Under the pieces are notes generated by a model. It was given only the letters and a program-made list of their open reading frames with translations. It made no database searches and was not told where the DNA came from. A program made the translations under genes and the position numbers. From assembly GCA_013400155.1 (NCBI GenBank), contig VXBM01000683.1, forward strand, positions 1 to 64,000: a stretch of DNA of 64,000 nucleotides. The letters are read 5' to 3'. This stretch comes from Helopsaltes ochotensis. Taxonomy: Eukaryota; Chordata; Aves; Passeriformes; Locustellidae. Below, one piece after another: positions 23,877 to 37,080 of this stretch (positions within the stretch are counted from its first letter, which is position 1; every line of letters starts with the position of its first letter).

Positions 23877-26800
23877 CTTCAAGAGAAATAATGAAATAAG
23901 TTAGTGCCAAGCAACTAACTTGGCTTGTTAGCCAAGCCAAGCAGCTTCTAAAGAAGAAACCAAAAACAGTGGAAGCAAATGTATTAAGCAGCTCCCCAAA
24001 AAGGAGAGATACCACTTTGGACCTAGTCATATTTATCCTTAATGATGTGCCAAATTAAGAAGGGGATTTCAAAAAAAAGCTAGCCTATAATAAACTACTA
24101 AGGGCAACTTTGTGTAATAATTTTAAAAAATTATCTGTAAGCAAGCATTTGACCCTATACAAGTTAACGACTACATTTGCTGCTTTTGTGATATGTCACC
24201 CAAACAGCAAAGAGAGACAAGGCATGACTGAACAGCCCACCAATGCTGTGGGTAACACAAACATTTGTGAAAGAAAAGGTTTATAAATACTGCACAATAG
24301 TGGGAGAAGCTGGTGCAAAAGAATATACCTTTGAGTAAACAAAGTATGGAAGTATGATATATGACTGATATATTTGACCAACTTACTTCAAAACACATAT
24401 GTATACCAGTAAGGCATTATTAGCAATGACTAGAATAAATTGAAATCTTTAAGATTTAGTTATCACTACTAGTGGTAAGTTAATGAAGTTAATTCTACTA
24501 GTTCTTAATCTTGCAGGACTAACGACTAAATGGACTAAAGCATACTTTTCCCTCTTCCTTCAAAGGGAAGCATTCTTACAACACATCTTGGATTATGTGG
24601 CTCATGTCACCAGACCCCCTTCATTTTTATATTTCCTTTGTTACACAGATACTTTGCACAGGCTACAGAACATTTTTTTCTATTAAAATAAATTAATTTT
24701 TACTTTCTCCAGTAATATGCTTTGCCCTTTCTTGTGTGTACTTTTCATTTTATTTTTTTGTTAGTAAATCCAATAACAGTCTCTGTTAGATATTGCATTC
24801 AGTATAAGTTCAAGGATTTAAAAAAAACATTTCCTTACACACAAGTTTGAAGAAAGGGGCACCACTTTAAACCTCTAACATCAGGGTGACTATCACCAGC
24901 TGCTAAGGGAGCAGTCTAGAAATAAATTCCCCTCAGTACTAAAACAACCACTAAAAAATCTAAATTTATACTCAATGATTTTTTAAATATGCAATAATTC
25001 TCTTACAGAACATTTTAATAATTAATGAAAAAATATTATAAAAATAATGTTTTTGATTAAATAGAAAAATATAAATTGGCAAATGAAACAAAGGAGGTAG
25101 TTAACCTCTAATGTCATTGTATATAATCAGGTTATTATTCTTCAAAAATGATGTAAATATCTTACCACCGATGTTTGCTAATCCTTCTACCACAGTCTCT
25201 CTGACCTGTCAATGCAAATAAGTCCTTTCAGTTTTTCTCACATAAGAATAGCATTTCACATTTCTTAGAAACATGCCAAGAAACTGCTATAGAAACCATC
25301 AAAATCTAAAGAACTTCTCTCACTACAATGGACAGGGCTCTGTTTGGACCAGATTCTTTCATCAAGAGAGACACGACTATTTTCTGATAAATTTGCAGGT
25401 GATTTATTTCTGCAATCCGATCCCTGCCCCTACCAACATTTAATGTCTTGGTATTTTCCCAGGAAGATTACTGATCACTTGAAGAAACAAAAACTAATTC
25501 AGACAGACTCCACAGGGATGGCCTGGTTAAGCATATACTCATTACAAAGTAATAAATGGTGATTATAAAGCTTGAAGTAAAATTTATGACAAGATCCTCA
25601 AAAGCATTCAGGGCACTTAACTCATCAGTTATTTGAAAGCATATATTTTTGAAAGTCTGAATCTTTAAGTAAAAAAGCACTTGCACCCTATGCTGAAACA
25701 AAGAATACAGACATGAGCAGCATTTAATCAGAGAAGTCTGTCATACTACAGTCAGACCATCCTCAGCAGGTGCCTTTTAAAACAGCACTACCTAATAAGC
25801 TTTCAATTATACTTACTCATTTTTTTAAAAGGTCTGTTCAATCCTGAGGTACAGTAAGAGAGCCAGAGACAAAGAAATTAGTCCTCTTGTAGTAGGAGAT
25901 AGTACCAAAGGCCATAGATTAAACCTAGAGGTTCTCACCTTCAGTTTACCCTCCTGGATCCACTGGCAGAGTTGTAATACACTTGCTTCTTGTTTGTCCA
26001 TGTAGTTCAACACCAAGAATCTTTCCCTGTGAAAGAATGAGCTTTGGTTTAAGAAACATTGGTCAATGTACTTGAAAATTTTCAAAAATCTTTTCAGAAA
26101 ACAGCCTTGTTGAAACTGAAAGGTTATGAGCGTGAATTATAAGGAAATGTAGCTCAGGGCCTTGCCAATTTGTTGTGACAACTTCCTGCAGTGGGAGCTT
26201 GACAGTAACACCAGTCTTAGATAATTTTCTTCAAGTAGCAGAGAGCGAAGAGTAATAAAAATGAAGTAGTAAAGTAGTATCACCAGAATAATATCCATAA
26301 AATGAGAACAAATTCCTCTTATTATTTTTTACCTTTTTTTTTTTNNNNNNNNNNTTTTTTTCCAGTGGTAAGGAGAATAATTAGTGAACCTGCAGCTAGT
26401 TGGTGAGAATAACTTAACTTTCAGGCACCCCACAATTGTGCATATCCTGCTGTCATGGCTTTCCATAGCAATTGAGAAATGGAAATGATCCCCAAAAATG
26501 ATAATTACTTGTAGGAACATACTGACTAAATTCTCCACTGCATTCTACAATGCATGTTGTATTTTACTAATTTTATTTTTTAAAAGGGCATACAACAGCA
26601 ACAGAGGCAAGGAAAGATTTTAATTAGAAGAGATCAACTGATTTGCACAGAAATCAAGTCTCCCATATGTCCCACAATGCAGTGACTGAAAAGCCCAAGA
26701 CTCTTCTCCTAATCTCTGCCTTAGTTCCATCTGAATCCTAAGAGGAAATACAGAAATTCCCAGAGTTAGAACATAATAAAAATGTTTTACCCATACATAT

Positions 26801-29800
26801 CTGTCACACGTAAAGTTCCATTACCTAATAAACTTCCAAATACTAAAAATGTAATTTCAATAAAATCACTGCATTGGCTGCATCCTTCTGCCCAAACTAT
26901 GACATTTTGAGAGAAGGCATTTTGCAAAACATCTGAGAACAGAACTATACAACAGCTTCCCTTGTACTAAAGAATTGTCAGGGATTACAGGACTAAATCA
27001 AGCAACCTCAAATGAAATGTAACAACTGACATCTATGATTCTATATAACAATGTCCTTTGCCATTTTTAATGCCAATAAAGACAATTGTAAAGGAAAGAA
27101 TCTACTGATATCTTGATTATATTTTCCTTTTTAGGCATGGCAACATTGTGTTCCAATTACAAGTAGCTACTGCAGATTACAGACTACCTTCCAAACATCA
27201 TATGAACAATCTACCTGGAACCTGGTCACAAGTTCTGGAGGAGAAATGTACCTTGTGATGTTCCTTTCTTTCTGTATTTTTTCTGTGTCAGGAGGCAGTG
27301 GGGGGGGATAAGGCACATCTTTGTTATACTGAGAAATCTGTCCACACAGGATGATATGGCTGTTCTGATTCATCTGTTTGAGACAGAATAAAGTGAGAAA
27401 AACTACATTACTCAGTCTCACAAACTAATTTTTTCAGATGCAATAGATGTTACCGCAAAATTTTCACTAGCCACATTTCCTCCCTGTAAAAGAGTGGGAG
27501 AATTGCATGCAGTCCCATTCAATCTATGGCAACATTCAAATAGGTAAAAATGCAAGGCAATAGTGGGAAAATAACTGCTATACAGCCTAGTGTAATTTAA
27601 AAAGGTACCAAATAGAAAGAATACAGGAAATTGTTATCTTACTGTGGGGCCCAGGATCAGCACCTGAAGTTGATCACTGAAGTGGAAAGCCTGCTGTGCT
27701 GGCTATGACAGGCTGGACTCCAGTATGAATTAATTGAAAGCTGAGCATGCAGACATTGGGGAATGACTAGAATAAATCTGACAGCTGGAATAATCACCTG
27801 ACTTATAACCGTATCACTGATGTCTCCACCAACATTGTCAAAGTAAACATCCACACCACCTGGGCAGAGTTCACGAAGCTGTTTGGCCACATCCCCCTTC
27901 TTGTAATTGATAGCAGCATCAAACCCCATTTCTTGGACCAAAATGGAGCACTTTTCATCTGTGCCAGCAATCCCCACCACTCTAGAGCAGCCCTCCAGAC
28001 GGCCAATCTGCAGGCACACAGTTAAAAAAAAAAAAACCAAACAAACCAACCCAAAACCCCAAACAATAAAGACAAATTAGATCATTCATCTGCATAGAAG
28101 GACCAGTGGAAGAAAGGGAGTCCTAAGGGGTGTTACAGTTATTCCCATCCCACTAAACCCCAGGCAGCAAACACTTCCATCTCATGTGACAAAACTGCCT
28201 CTTGTCACTCCCTCCTCACAACTACACACGGGACAGGTGCAATCAAAATTTGCCATCTTTTCAAACTCACTGACTGCAGAAGAACATGTTTGTGGAATCA
28301 CCAATGACAGCCAGTACTGGAGAACCAAATATGGTAGAAAACTACCATCTGCCAAGTACCATAACATAACTAATAAAAGGAAAAAAATTAGACAATAATT
28401 GATTTCAATACAATCTTCATAGATTTGCTTGTTTCTTCATAGCTTCTCTTTATTCGTAGGTCTAAAGTTTGCTTAATATGGATTTTGTTTGTGTATATAT
28501 ATAGAGAGAGAGAGATATTTGTAGATATGCATATACACACTGCAAACAGGTTCTGCAAAGCAGGGGTGCATAAAAGGACTGTAAATCTCAAAACACAAAG
28601 AATGTCATGGAACAAAACATAAAGAGTTTACCACATTACTATTTTCTAATAGAGAAAAAAAGTCTCCAGTCAATACTGGAGTGTTGAATGGCAGGCTACC
28701 ATGTAAATGTATAATAAATACATGTACATATACCATCTATTTTACTTGTGCTAGCAACAAGTAACCACCACCGTCTGTTTTCTCCTCTTCCTATTTTCAT
28801 GAAACTTGAGTTTCATATGTGAAGTCTTTCACAGCAAGGGTGTGTGCCAAATCTGTGAAACTGGCCATTCCCACAGGGTCATACCTGCTCATGTTTACAA
28901 AGATTTTATCTGTCTGTTTAATGTTTCAGAAGAGAAAACTTGGTAACAGAGTGTGTTGGTATGGCCTACACCTACCTGGCCGGCCAGGGAGCCGCAGGCC
29001 CCGGCCGCTCCGCTCACCACCATGGTCTGATTTGCACCCGTGGCCACGTGTCCTTTCTCCCTGATTCCCAACAGGGCCGTCAGGCCCGTGATGCCGGCTG
29101 CACCCAGAAAGTAGGAAAGGCGTCCATTCACAAGCTGTGGAACCAGCTAGGGAACAGAAACGTAGGTAGGAGGTCTTGTTTCTAAGGTGAGGTTTTGCTC
29201 TTTGACTGCCTGAGGGTAGAAAACTAACTCAGGATATTTACCAGGCAAGGTACAACTGGTAGGGATGAGCTATCTCTAGCTCTATTCTAACAACGTTGTA
29301 CAAAAATGTTATGTCTCTGTGGTTTTAGAAAAAGTTTTTAAACAAAGTAAGTTACAAAAACTTAAATTATGGAAATGTTAAAAAGCAGTTGGGAGATAAG
29401 AAGTTTCCAGCAATGGTGAACTATCCCTATGCTAGCATAAAGGATAAAAATGCACCATTTTATCAAATATCATGTTTGCAGATCAGTGACAAAGAGTCCT
29501 AAGGGAAGAAGTTTATTGGAAAGTATAAATTCTCAAACTACAGTAATTTTCTGTTATGAGAGAACAATCAACACAGTATCCCTAATACACTGAAACCTCT
29601 CCATTTTCATCTTAATATTAAACACCCTTCCTTATGTGAATGTAAAATCTCAAGTAAAAACTTTTACTAAGACAAGTTGGAAAAATAAATTAAATGTAAC
29701 CCAAAGCCTCTCATGTCTTACAGTTACACTCTCATGAACAAGAAGTTCTACTAGAATTAAAATAATTAAGAGAATTATTTAACTGAAGCAGCTTCAGGGA

Positions 29801-32601
29801 TTTTTTTTTTAAAAAACCCAATAATTAAAACAATACTGGCCTGTCTGTTAACCAGCAAAATTGTTATGGAGAAAAAAATAAATTTATACAAATTTTGGCA
29901 CCTATGAGTTGATCTGCCCTTTGAGAACTGATTGCTTCAATAAAGTATGCTTGCTTTTCATTAAAAAAAAAAAAGTCATTAGCAGCTATTTAGGGGGAGA
30001 AAAAAAGAGGTTTGGAGGAAAAAAAGGGGTTTAGGAAAAAACAGTCACACCCTGGGCTTTGCAATTGTATTACCTTTTGTAGCAAGTCTCCATCAAGAAT
30101 TGCCGCTGTCTGCCAGGGCCAAGTGAAGGAAGTTACAAAGTCTCCTTTAGCGAGGTTGTGGTGCTTGCTCTCCTCCACAACACCGATACCGCCGCCGTCC
30201 GCAACTTCAGACAGCTGCCAGGGCTGCAGGTAATCCGAGCCCGTGTCCTCGTTCATTCGGCAGCGCTGAAAGACAAGGCTTTAATCAAAGGCTCTGGTGG
30301 AACTTGTCTATCAGTTCAAGTTGAGTGGGGGATGCGGATGTGTTTAGAACTTCAAACATAAAAGACCACTCAAAAACCTCTCAGTAAGCCCCAAGTATTC
30401 ACAATCTTTTCTTAGATCCCTCTTTCCCCTTGTTTGTTCAGTACAAAAGGAGGATGGACCATCCTGATCTCCTCCAGCAGTGTTACCAAAGCCAACACAT
30501 TCTACAGATGTTGGCTCAAAGGCACCAGCGCAACTGACAATGACTGCCTGGGGTCTGATGAGAATCCTACAAATGCCATTCCTCAACTGAAGGAATCCTA
30601 AACATGCAGGACTGGGGGTAAAAATGCCCATGAGTCATTTAGTTCATGCCTGTGCACTGAAGAGCCATCAAATATATGCAGACCATCCCTGACAGAGATC
30701 TGTTTAATGAAACATCTTGACATATTTTCTTTGCAGCTTCCCCTGTAGCTACAGCTAATATTTCAGGACTATTAAACTTTTCCTTAATTCCCAAGCTAAA
30801 TGTACTTTCTTGAAATCTAGACTGTTGGTTTTTTTTCTACTGTTGCCATCTATGGAGGGAATAAATGATCGGAATTCTCTTTATGACAAACTTTTACAGA
30901 CTGTGTCCATCTGGTCCTTCTTCTACCTTCACTTCTATTTCAACCCACAATTCTCCCAACCACATGATTGCTGTAATTTTGCTTGACTGGAAAAATAAGA
31001 ATATAAAAACACCAAGTACAGAAAAAGCTGATACAAACAAATCTGTAATGGCATACCAGAGCTCACAGCCTCTTCCTGGTCCAATAAAGTCATATTCCTA
31101 TATATATCCCGAGCACATTAATGCCAAATTCCTTCCCAATATAACTCCATCAGAATGAATACAACTACTAAGTTACACTAGAGATATATTTGTTCTGTGA
31201 TTGACAACTTTGGTGTTAAACATCATGACAGGTACAGAGTTGAAGGTACTTTAAAAAACAAATTCCGGCTTAGCTCTAAGTCCATCACCTACCATGTAGG
31301 GGTCCACTGAGAGATAGAGAGTTTTAACACGCACTTGTCCTGCTTGGACTGTATCTGCTATTGTACTTTGCTCCAGTCGGAAGTTTTCAGCCACTGGCAC
31401 TCCATTCTTACCTACAGTTATATTAGAATTAAACAAATAAATGAATCAATATAGAACTTCCGTATTAAACAAATAAATGAATCAATATAGAACTTTTTAG
31501 TACTTTTTAGAATCTATTAGGTTATATATCTACTCAGGTGTAAAACTACAACCAACTACTCCCACCTTTCTGACTCAAGTGACACTGAGGGAATACAGCA
31601 CATGCTGCAAGGGCATCCCTTCACAGAGACTTCCTTACATTAAAGCTTCCCAGAAACATCCACAAAACCGTGGCAAGAACCCAGAACTGGAGGCTTCATC
31701 CTCAGGTTGGTACCACATGCAGCAGATCAATCAGACAATGGAACCGCCAGCGCTGAGACAGCCAGACTGCCTTGCCTATTTTAAGTCAGTGACTGCACAG
31801 CTAGAGCAGGCTCCTGCTGTACCATTTGAAAGACTTAATTGCAGGTCACACAATAGTTCTTAACCCTTAAAACTATTTTAGCATTAAGCAGCATACAATA
31901 CTCCCTCCAAAATTTAATGTCTTCCACACCAGATTTATGAACTCACTACTCAAAATACTGTGCTGATCCATAACAAGGTAAATGTCTAAGCAAGAAAGTA
32001 AACAAAACCTCAACAATGTAAACTTAAAAAACAAACCCTTTGAAACATGAGAGGAACTAAAGATTCAGTATTTACTACAAGGAAACAAAAATTAATAGTA
32101 ACAAAATATGTTAGACATCTCTTATATTGCAAAAAGAATTAATGTGAGAACTAAAAAGTCACATTCCCTAATCTTTCTTCACTTTCAGCCCCTACTCTTA
32201 GAATTTTCTCATATATTGCACATTAATACTTTTTTCTCACCCAACAGCTTAGAAATCTGCATGTACAGACTAAACATAGGCAGTGTGAATATATGTTACA
32301 CATTTAATAGAAATGTATCTATATTAATACAATTTGCTTTTATTAATAAATGTATACAAATTATTACAAATATATTTATATCACTGGAAAATAATAATTT
32401 TATATATAAATAAATGCACTTTAAATAAACTTTATTGCTGCATGCAATATTAAGATATATAAATGTCAATATCTCAAATTAGTGTCTGTTTCTACCCTCA
32501 CCATTTTGGAGCATTAGGCAATCAGAACAAACACATCACTTCTTTAGGGGAGAGAAATACGTACCAGGCCGTGAATTCAGCACTACTCTTTGTATTATCA
32601 T
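23812..32601 (-). CDS. PTGR2: PTGR2, prostaglandin reductase 2 (complete coding sequence, 9 coding exons)
   Basis: Minus-strand exons, in transcript order: 32601-32565, 31411-31293, 30265-30074, 29146-28976, 28007-27798, 27373-27252, 26026-25939, 25205-25166 and 23876-23812. They join in frame into 347 codons plus TAA; the human protein is 351. All introns are GT-AG. It starts MIIQRVVLNSRPG. The nucleotide-binding loop GAAGACG is at 162-168. The two tyrosines known to matter for catalysis and substrate contact in this enzyme, Tyr64 and Tyr259, fall at exactly those positions. The C-terminus is NIGKQIVLVSK. Known role: cytosolic NADPH-dependent reduction of the 13,14 double bond of 15-keto-prostaglandins; a zinc-independent member of the medium-chain dehydrogenase/reductase superfamily. 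It is convergent with TMEM62. Confidence 0.96.
25166..25205 (-). CDS. PTGR2: PTGR2 coding exon 8 (40-nt exon)
   Basis: This tiny exon between TTGACAG and GTAAGA encodes VRETVVEGLANIG plus one base. It is too short for automatic open-frame listing, but it is needed to bridge exons 7 and 9 in phase and matches the human segment in position and length. Confidence 0.9.
25939..26026 (-). CDS. PTGR2: PTGR2 coding exon 7
   Basis: The acceptor is TTTCACAG and the donor GTGAGA. It encodes (R)ERFLVLNYMDKQEASV and LCQWIQEGKLK. Confidence 0.93.
27252..27373 (-). CDS. PTGR2: PTGR2 coding exon 6 (Tyr259)
   Basis: The acceptor is CAAACAG and the donor GTACAT. It encodes MNQNSHIILCGQISQYNKD and a proline-rich loop (VPYPPPLPP). 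The Y of ISQY is residue 259. Confidence 0.94.
27798..28007 (-). CDS. PTGR2: PTGR2 coding exon 5
   Basis: The acceptor is GCCTGCAG and the donor GTGATT. It is 70 codons encoding IGRLEGCSRVVGIAGTDEK, GFDAAINYKK and GVDVYFDNVGGDISD, the cofactor-domain core typical of this reductase family. Confidence 0.95.
28976..29146 (-). CDS. PTGR2: PTGR2 coding exon 4 (NADPH-binding loop)
   Basis: The acceptor is CCCTAG and the donor GTAGGT. It is 57 whole codons encoding LVPQLVNGRLSYFLGA through MVVSGAAGACGSLAGQ, with the GxxGxxG dinucleotide loop. It is GC-rich against AT-rich introns. Confidence 0.94.
30074..30265 (-). CDS. PTGR2: PTGR2 coding exon 3 (Tyr64)
   Basis: The acceptor is TCTTTCAG and the donor GTAATA; it is 64 whole codons. 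It encodes RCRMNEDTGSDYLQPWQL, DGGGIGVVEESKH and GDFVTSFTWPWQT. The Y of GSDY is residue 64. Confidence 0.94.
30605..30720. repeat. Possible ancient CR1/L3-type LINE scrap
   Basis: A short block in a PTGR2 intron around CATCCCTGACAGAGATCTG resembles the 3' region of old CR1/L3-class LINEs. It is too short and decayed to be sure of family or orientation. Confidence 0.3.
31293..31411 (-). CDS. PTGR2: PTGR2 coding exon 2
   Basis: It encodes (G)KNGVPVAENFRLEQ through TLYLSVDPYM, followed by donor GTAGGT. Its acceptor, AACTGTAG, is preceded within 17 bases by a 36-bp tandem duplication (31428-31499). Confidence 0.93.
31428..31499. repeat. 36-bp tandem duplication at a PTGR2 3' splice site
   Basis: Thirty-two identical bases (31428-31459 and 31464-31495; starting ATTAAACAAATAAATG) repeat with a period of 36 bp. 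On the PTGR2 strand the unit contains the T-rich tract and candidate branch-point sequence, and its near end lies 17 bases from the exon at 31411. Confidence 0.95.
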
Positions 32602-32633
32602 CTCTGCTTTTGCAGTAATTTCACACTGGATTT
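32565..32633 (-). CDS. PTGR2: PTGR2 exon 2 (start codon exon)
   Basis: The acceptor CTTTTGTAG precedes 32633. About 32 untranslated bases lead to ATG at 32601-32599. It encodes MIIQRVVLNSRP plus one base of G13. The donor is GTACGT. I chose this start because it matches the conserved N-terminus and the exon is short and in phase. Confidence 0.88.
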
Positions 32634-32639
32634 CTACAA

Positions 32640-35600
32640 AAGAAAATGTTGTTTGAAGGCCTGAAACATAAATTTTCTTGAAAAAAGAATATGAGGCAAA
32701 GTACTCAGTCATTTGGAAACTGGGGGTGAAATACAGACCTCCCCAACTTTAGCATCCATGCCCAAGGGAGATATAAAGAATCACATAAACCAATCTCAAG
32801 CATAAAATAAATGTGTGAATAAGGAGCTTCCCTGTTTATCTTCCAAAAGCCCTGATTTTATACAATGTCACAGTAGCACCTATTGGAAAGATCAAAACTG
32901 GAATGTACCACGCTCTTTGTAAGACCATCACCAGCCCCTAGCAGGCAGAGGGAGAGGTGTCTGATTTGCTTTCCTGTGCTGAATGAGAACACCCTGTTCC
33001 CACCTAACAGACACAGAGGCAGCTTTGCACACAAAGTCAGTAAAAGGCAGGCTGGCACACCAGAATAGCAGTCTGCAGGTACACAATAAAAAGATATTGT
33101 TGTGTAAGATGCTTTGAAAGAAAAGGCAAATCTTTCTATTAGTAGTGTCCTACAGAAAAATTTCTCCTTGAATTAACAGTTTAAAAGAGGATTGCAAATC
33201 TGTGGTTTTGCACCTTTGAGACCCAAAATTATTAAGAGGAAATTACCCTGATTTAACAAGAGAAAAAAACATGATCTCACATGTTTTCAGATCTAATACA
33301 AAACAAAACTGTGACTACTATTCTCAGCCAACAACCATAAATAACCAACCTCCTCATGAACAAAGGACATTAAGGAATGAAACGTGATATATGACATCTT
33401 TGTCATAATGTTTAATTTGCTGCAAATTGGAACAGCAAATTGGAGCAAATCTAAAAGATGAGCCTAGAAAGAGTACATCATCATCATTTATCCAATATCT
33501 TTATTCTTTGAACATTGCAAAATACAGAACCTTCTGTCTGTACTGCTACAGTGCTTACACAACAGCACTCACAAATCATCAAGAACCAGAATTCCAGAAA
33601 ACTGGAATGCTGAAAAACATAATTTAAAAGTTACTAGGAGAAAAGGTGCACATCCCTGGCCATCCCTCCCCTTGAAAACACACAACTGACTCAAAACACA
33701 AGTATCTTGTTAAAGAAACAGATCAAGGTTTAACATTTTATTGTGTTTGCACTTGAAAAGCTACTTATTTGGGAAGAGTTATTAAAAAGTTAATTTCTTT
33801 CCAGTATTTCAACACCTAAGGGTGATACAAGATAAGCTACAAGGAATGAATCTCAAATGTGTCTTTACAGCATCACATAATTGAAAAATAAGTGACCTGA
33901 AGAATTCTTTGGACAAAACAATGTAAAACAGTCTACAACAAAAGGAAAAAGACCCACACTTTGTGAAATTACTAGTTACTGTTTGCAAACAAAAATAAGC
34001 ATTGAAAATTAAGGACTTAACAATTAAAAAGTGAAATAAAAATCTATCTTTGTACCCACACAGCTGATACAATCTCTAGAATACACATAATGTAAAACCC
34101 TAAAAGGAAGGATGGCCCAAGAGTTTGGCTGATGTTAGGTTCACCACTGTACTCAGCTATAGACTTCCTCTGTGATCATAGGCACATCACTCCGTATTTG
34201 TTTTACAGAATATTTTTCAGAACAAAACTCCTAATTCTTCCTGATAACATCTGCCCAACAAAATTACTTTTAAGTAATACAACTGTTATTCCCAGAGCAA
34301 TTGATTTACCAAAAATTTCTCCCAATACGAGCATTTTGTAAATTGCCAGATGTGTCCAGTGCAGTTTAAAAGGACAAGCCTACCCTCGTAAATGATTTGC
34401 ACACATTCACAACTCAGCTGAAGTTTGTAACCACTAATAAAACTGCTCTGTGCAGAAATAACGAGTTAAGAAAGCAGTGAATATAAACCAACAGCATTTG
34501 ACAGATCACATGAAATCTGGACAAATCACTCCCCGATATGTACTCAGCGAAGGCTGAGGGTTTGAGACTGTTTATAAACCACACAGAGCAGGTAGAATTG
34601 CTGTACAGCTCATGCGTTACACAGCAGCCCACTGTCAAAAGTGCTGACTCCATTTTTGTTAGCCTGAAACTAAGTATGTTTATTACGCAAACACAAAACC
34701 CCTCTCTAAACAAGAGAGGATGAAGATAACTTTTATTGCGAGTAACATACTCTTGAAACATCTGCTTTATACAATTATACAAAGGAAAAAAACCCACAGT
34801 TATATCAAGAAAAAAAAATCAAAGATATTAACATACTCAAAGGAAGATAAATCAATACAGAGCAGCACAGAAAGATGTGAGTAGAAAAATTATCCAATGT
34901 AAGTTTAGACTACTTCTTTGAATGCCTGACATTTTGAAAGAACAAAATCACTGTTTATTTCCCAGTTTGTTTTCACAGCTTTTGTTTGAGGAGCCTGTGT
35001 ACTGATTCAATTTGAAGATCTTCCAAATACTGTGAGTGGGTGGACAAAAAGTGAAACTGGCTACCGAATTGTCACTCATTCTGTGACAGCTGCCACAGCA
35101 AATACAATATTGCAGATGGACATTTACTTCTAAATAGGACTGCACCTACAGTGGAAGTCAGCAACACCATTACACAAGCAAATGGTCACACTAACACCAT
35201 AACACAGTAAGAATAAAACTTTCCTCACATTACAAACAATACAGAAGTGACTAAAGAAAACAAGTAGAGGCACCATCTTTTAGCACTGTACAGTGAGGAA
35301 AGCTTTTGGAAAAAGAGAACAGATTTTCTTTAAAGTGAAATAAAGTAGATTGGTATCATATATACAATTCTTTTCAATGCAAGCATAGTGTCAAGTGTGC
35401 AGGATGTTTTTGACTATTTTTTAAAAAGACAACAATATTATTATTTTTTAGCTTTTCCCAACAAAACCAATCTGATTTGGTTTTACTCTTTAAATCAGAT
35501 AGAGGGTTTTTTCCCAATTTTTTTATTAAACAAATTCCAAGTTTTAACACCTAATCACCTGATCCACCCTATGAGTACATCAGGAGCATTCAGCAGTACA

Positions 35601-37080
35601 ACAACAGCATCTTCAGGGGACTCTTAAGTATGTTTTAGCACAGTTTTACTCTATCTCTGTCTCCTCTTGCCTTTCTTTCCCCACTGTTTCAGAGACACGT
35701 GACAACTCCTTTTAAAAAGTTAAATAAATTCCTCAGTGCTAAAATGCTCCAGTTTGTTTGCCCTGGGCTTGCTTCCCAGAACTTCTTGTTTCTGAGACTG
35801 CCCATAAGGCAGAGTTTCCAGTTGCCTATACTCTTGCCAAAATGAGACACCTGCTTCGAAGTCATGAAAGCCCGTGCCAGATGCAGTCTAGTTAAAAAGC
35901 AAAAGGAAGAACAGGTAGTCCTGTATCTGGCCCAGGCAGCAAGGAGGAAGAAGGCAGGAAATCTAAACAGAGAACAAGATTTGGAAGTCTTCTGAAACTG
36001 TGATGTCAAAATGGCTGGAGCAAGGATCCTTAAAGGAAACACAAGCAAAGAAATTTCAAGAATGACTCTGAATGAGGAACACACAGGAAGGAAAGATGGG
36101 AAGAACCGGGACTAGAAATCAGCGAGAACAAAGAAACATGGCAAGAATAGCAACTTAATACCCAGTAAAGCAGAGAAGAGTGAAACAGAACGGGGAGAAA
36201 GAATCAAAGAAACAGGGAATGATGAATGAGACAAACCAAGCAAATTGAGATGAGACTGACTGGTGAAAAAAAAAAAGAAGAGACAACTGTAACTGGCAAG
36301 GTGAGGTAAATGGAAAAGCAAATGTAATGGATTAAGCACCAAAGTGTCCACCAGCTCCACCAAGAAGCTCTACATTTAATGAACATTAATTAATGGCAAG
36401 CCAGAATCAACATGGACTGTCATGAATGGAGAAAAATGCATGCCATAAAGAGCTAAGTACTTTTATGAACTGAACCAATAAATTTAGATTTCCTAATGTT
36501 CCATGCCTCATCACTGAATTCTCTGATGATAAGTCTCTCCCACAGTGTTTTCTTCATGTGGATTTTCTGACACACTATAAGACTTGAGGGCAGTCTCCAA
36601 TCTCTCCTCCAAGGAAGAAGCAGATGAAAAAGAAAGACAATAGTAGTAGGATCTTGATCCTGTCATCTCTTTTTTTCATATTCCCAAGAAGCCTAGTATC
36701 TTTCAGCTTTTTATCAGATTTCACTGACCTATAGAACAAAAGTTTCAGTAAGTATACACATTCATATCTACATGCAATAGGACTGTATAAACTTGACTTT
36801 TTCAGATTTGGGTGCCAAAAAAAATCTAAAAGTTTTTAGGTGCCACACCTTGAACTTTTGTTTTTGAAATAAGTAGTTGCACTGTATTGGAGTGGCTGAA
36901 AATTGTTTAAAATACTATATATGTATATGGTGTATATATACATGAGGCCTATTTCTTCTTGGCAGAATTTCACATAAGGAATGCAGATTGGTCCCAGGAG
37001 GGCAGGAGCATCACCCGATGGATTTTTTTTTGAGAAACCTATAATGCGGTTTGCAGACTTCCACGTGAGAGCCATCTCGG
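32640..37080 (-). other. PTGR2: PTGR2 first intron
   Basis: AT-rich sequence with no convincing exon or well-preserved mobile element on either strand. Short open frames here lack splice context or similarity. Confidence 0.5.
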
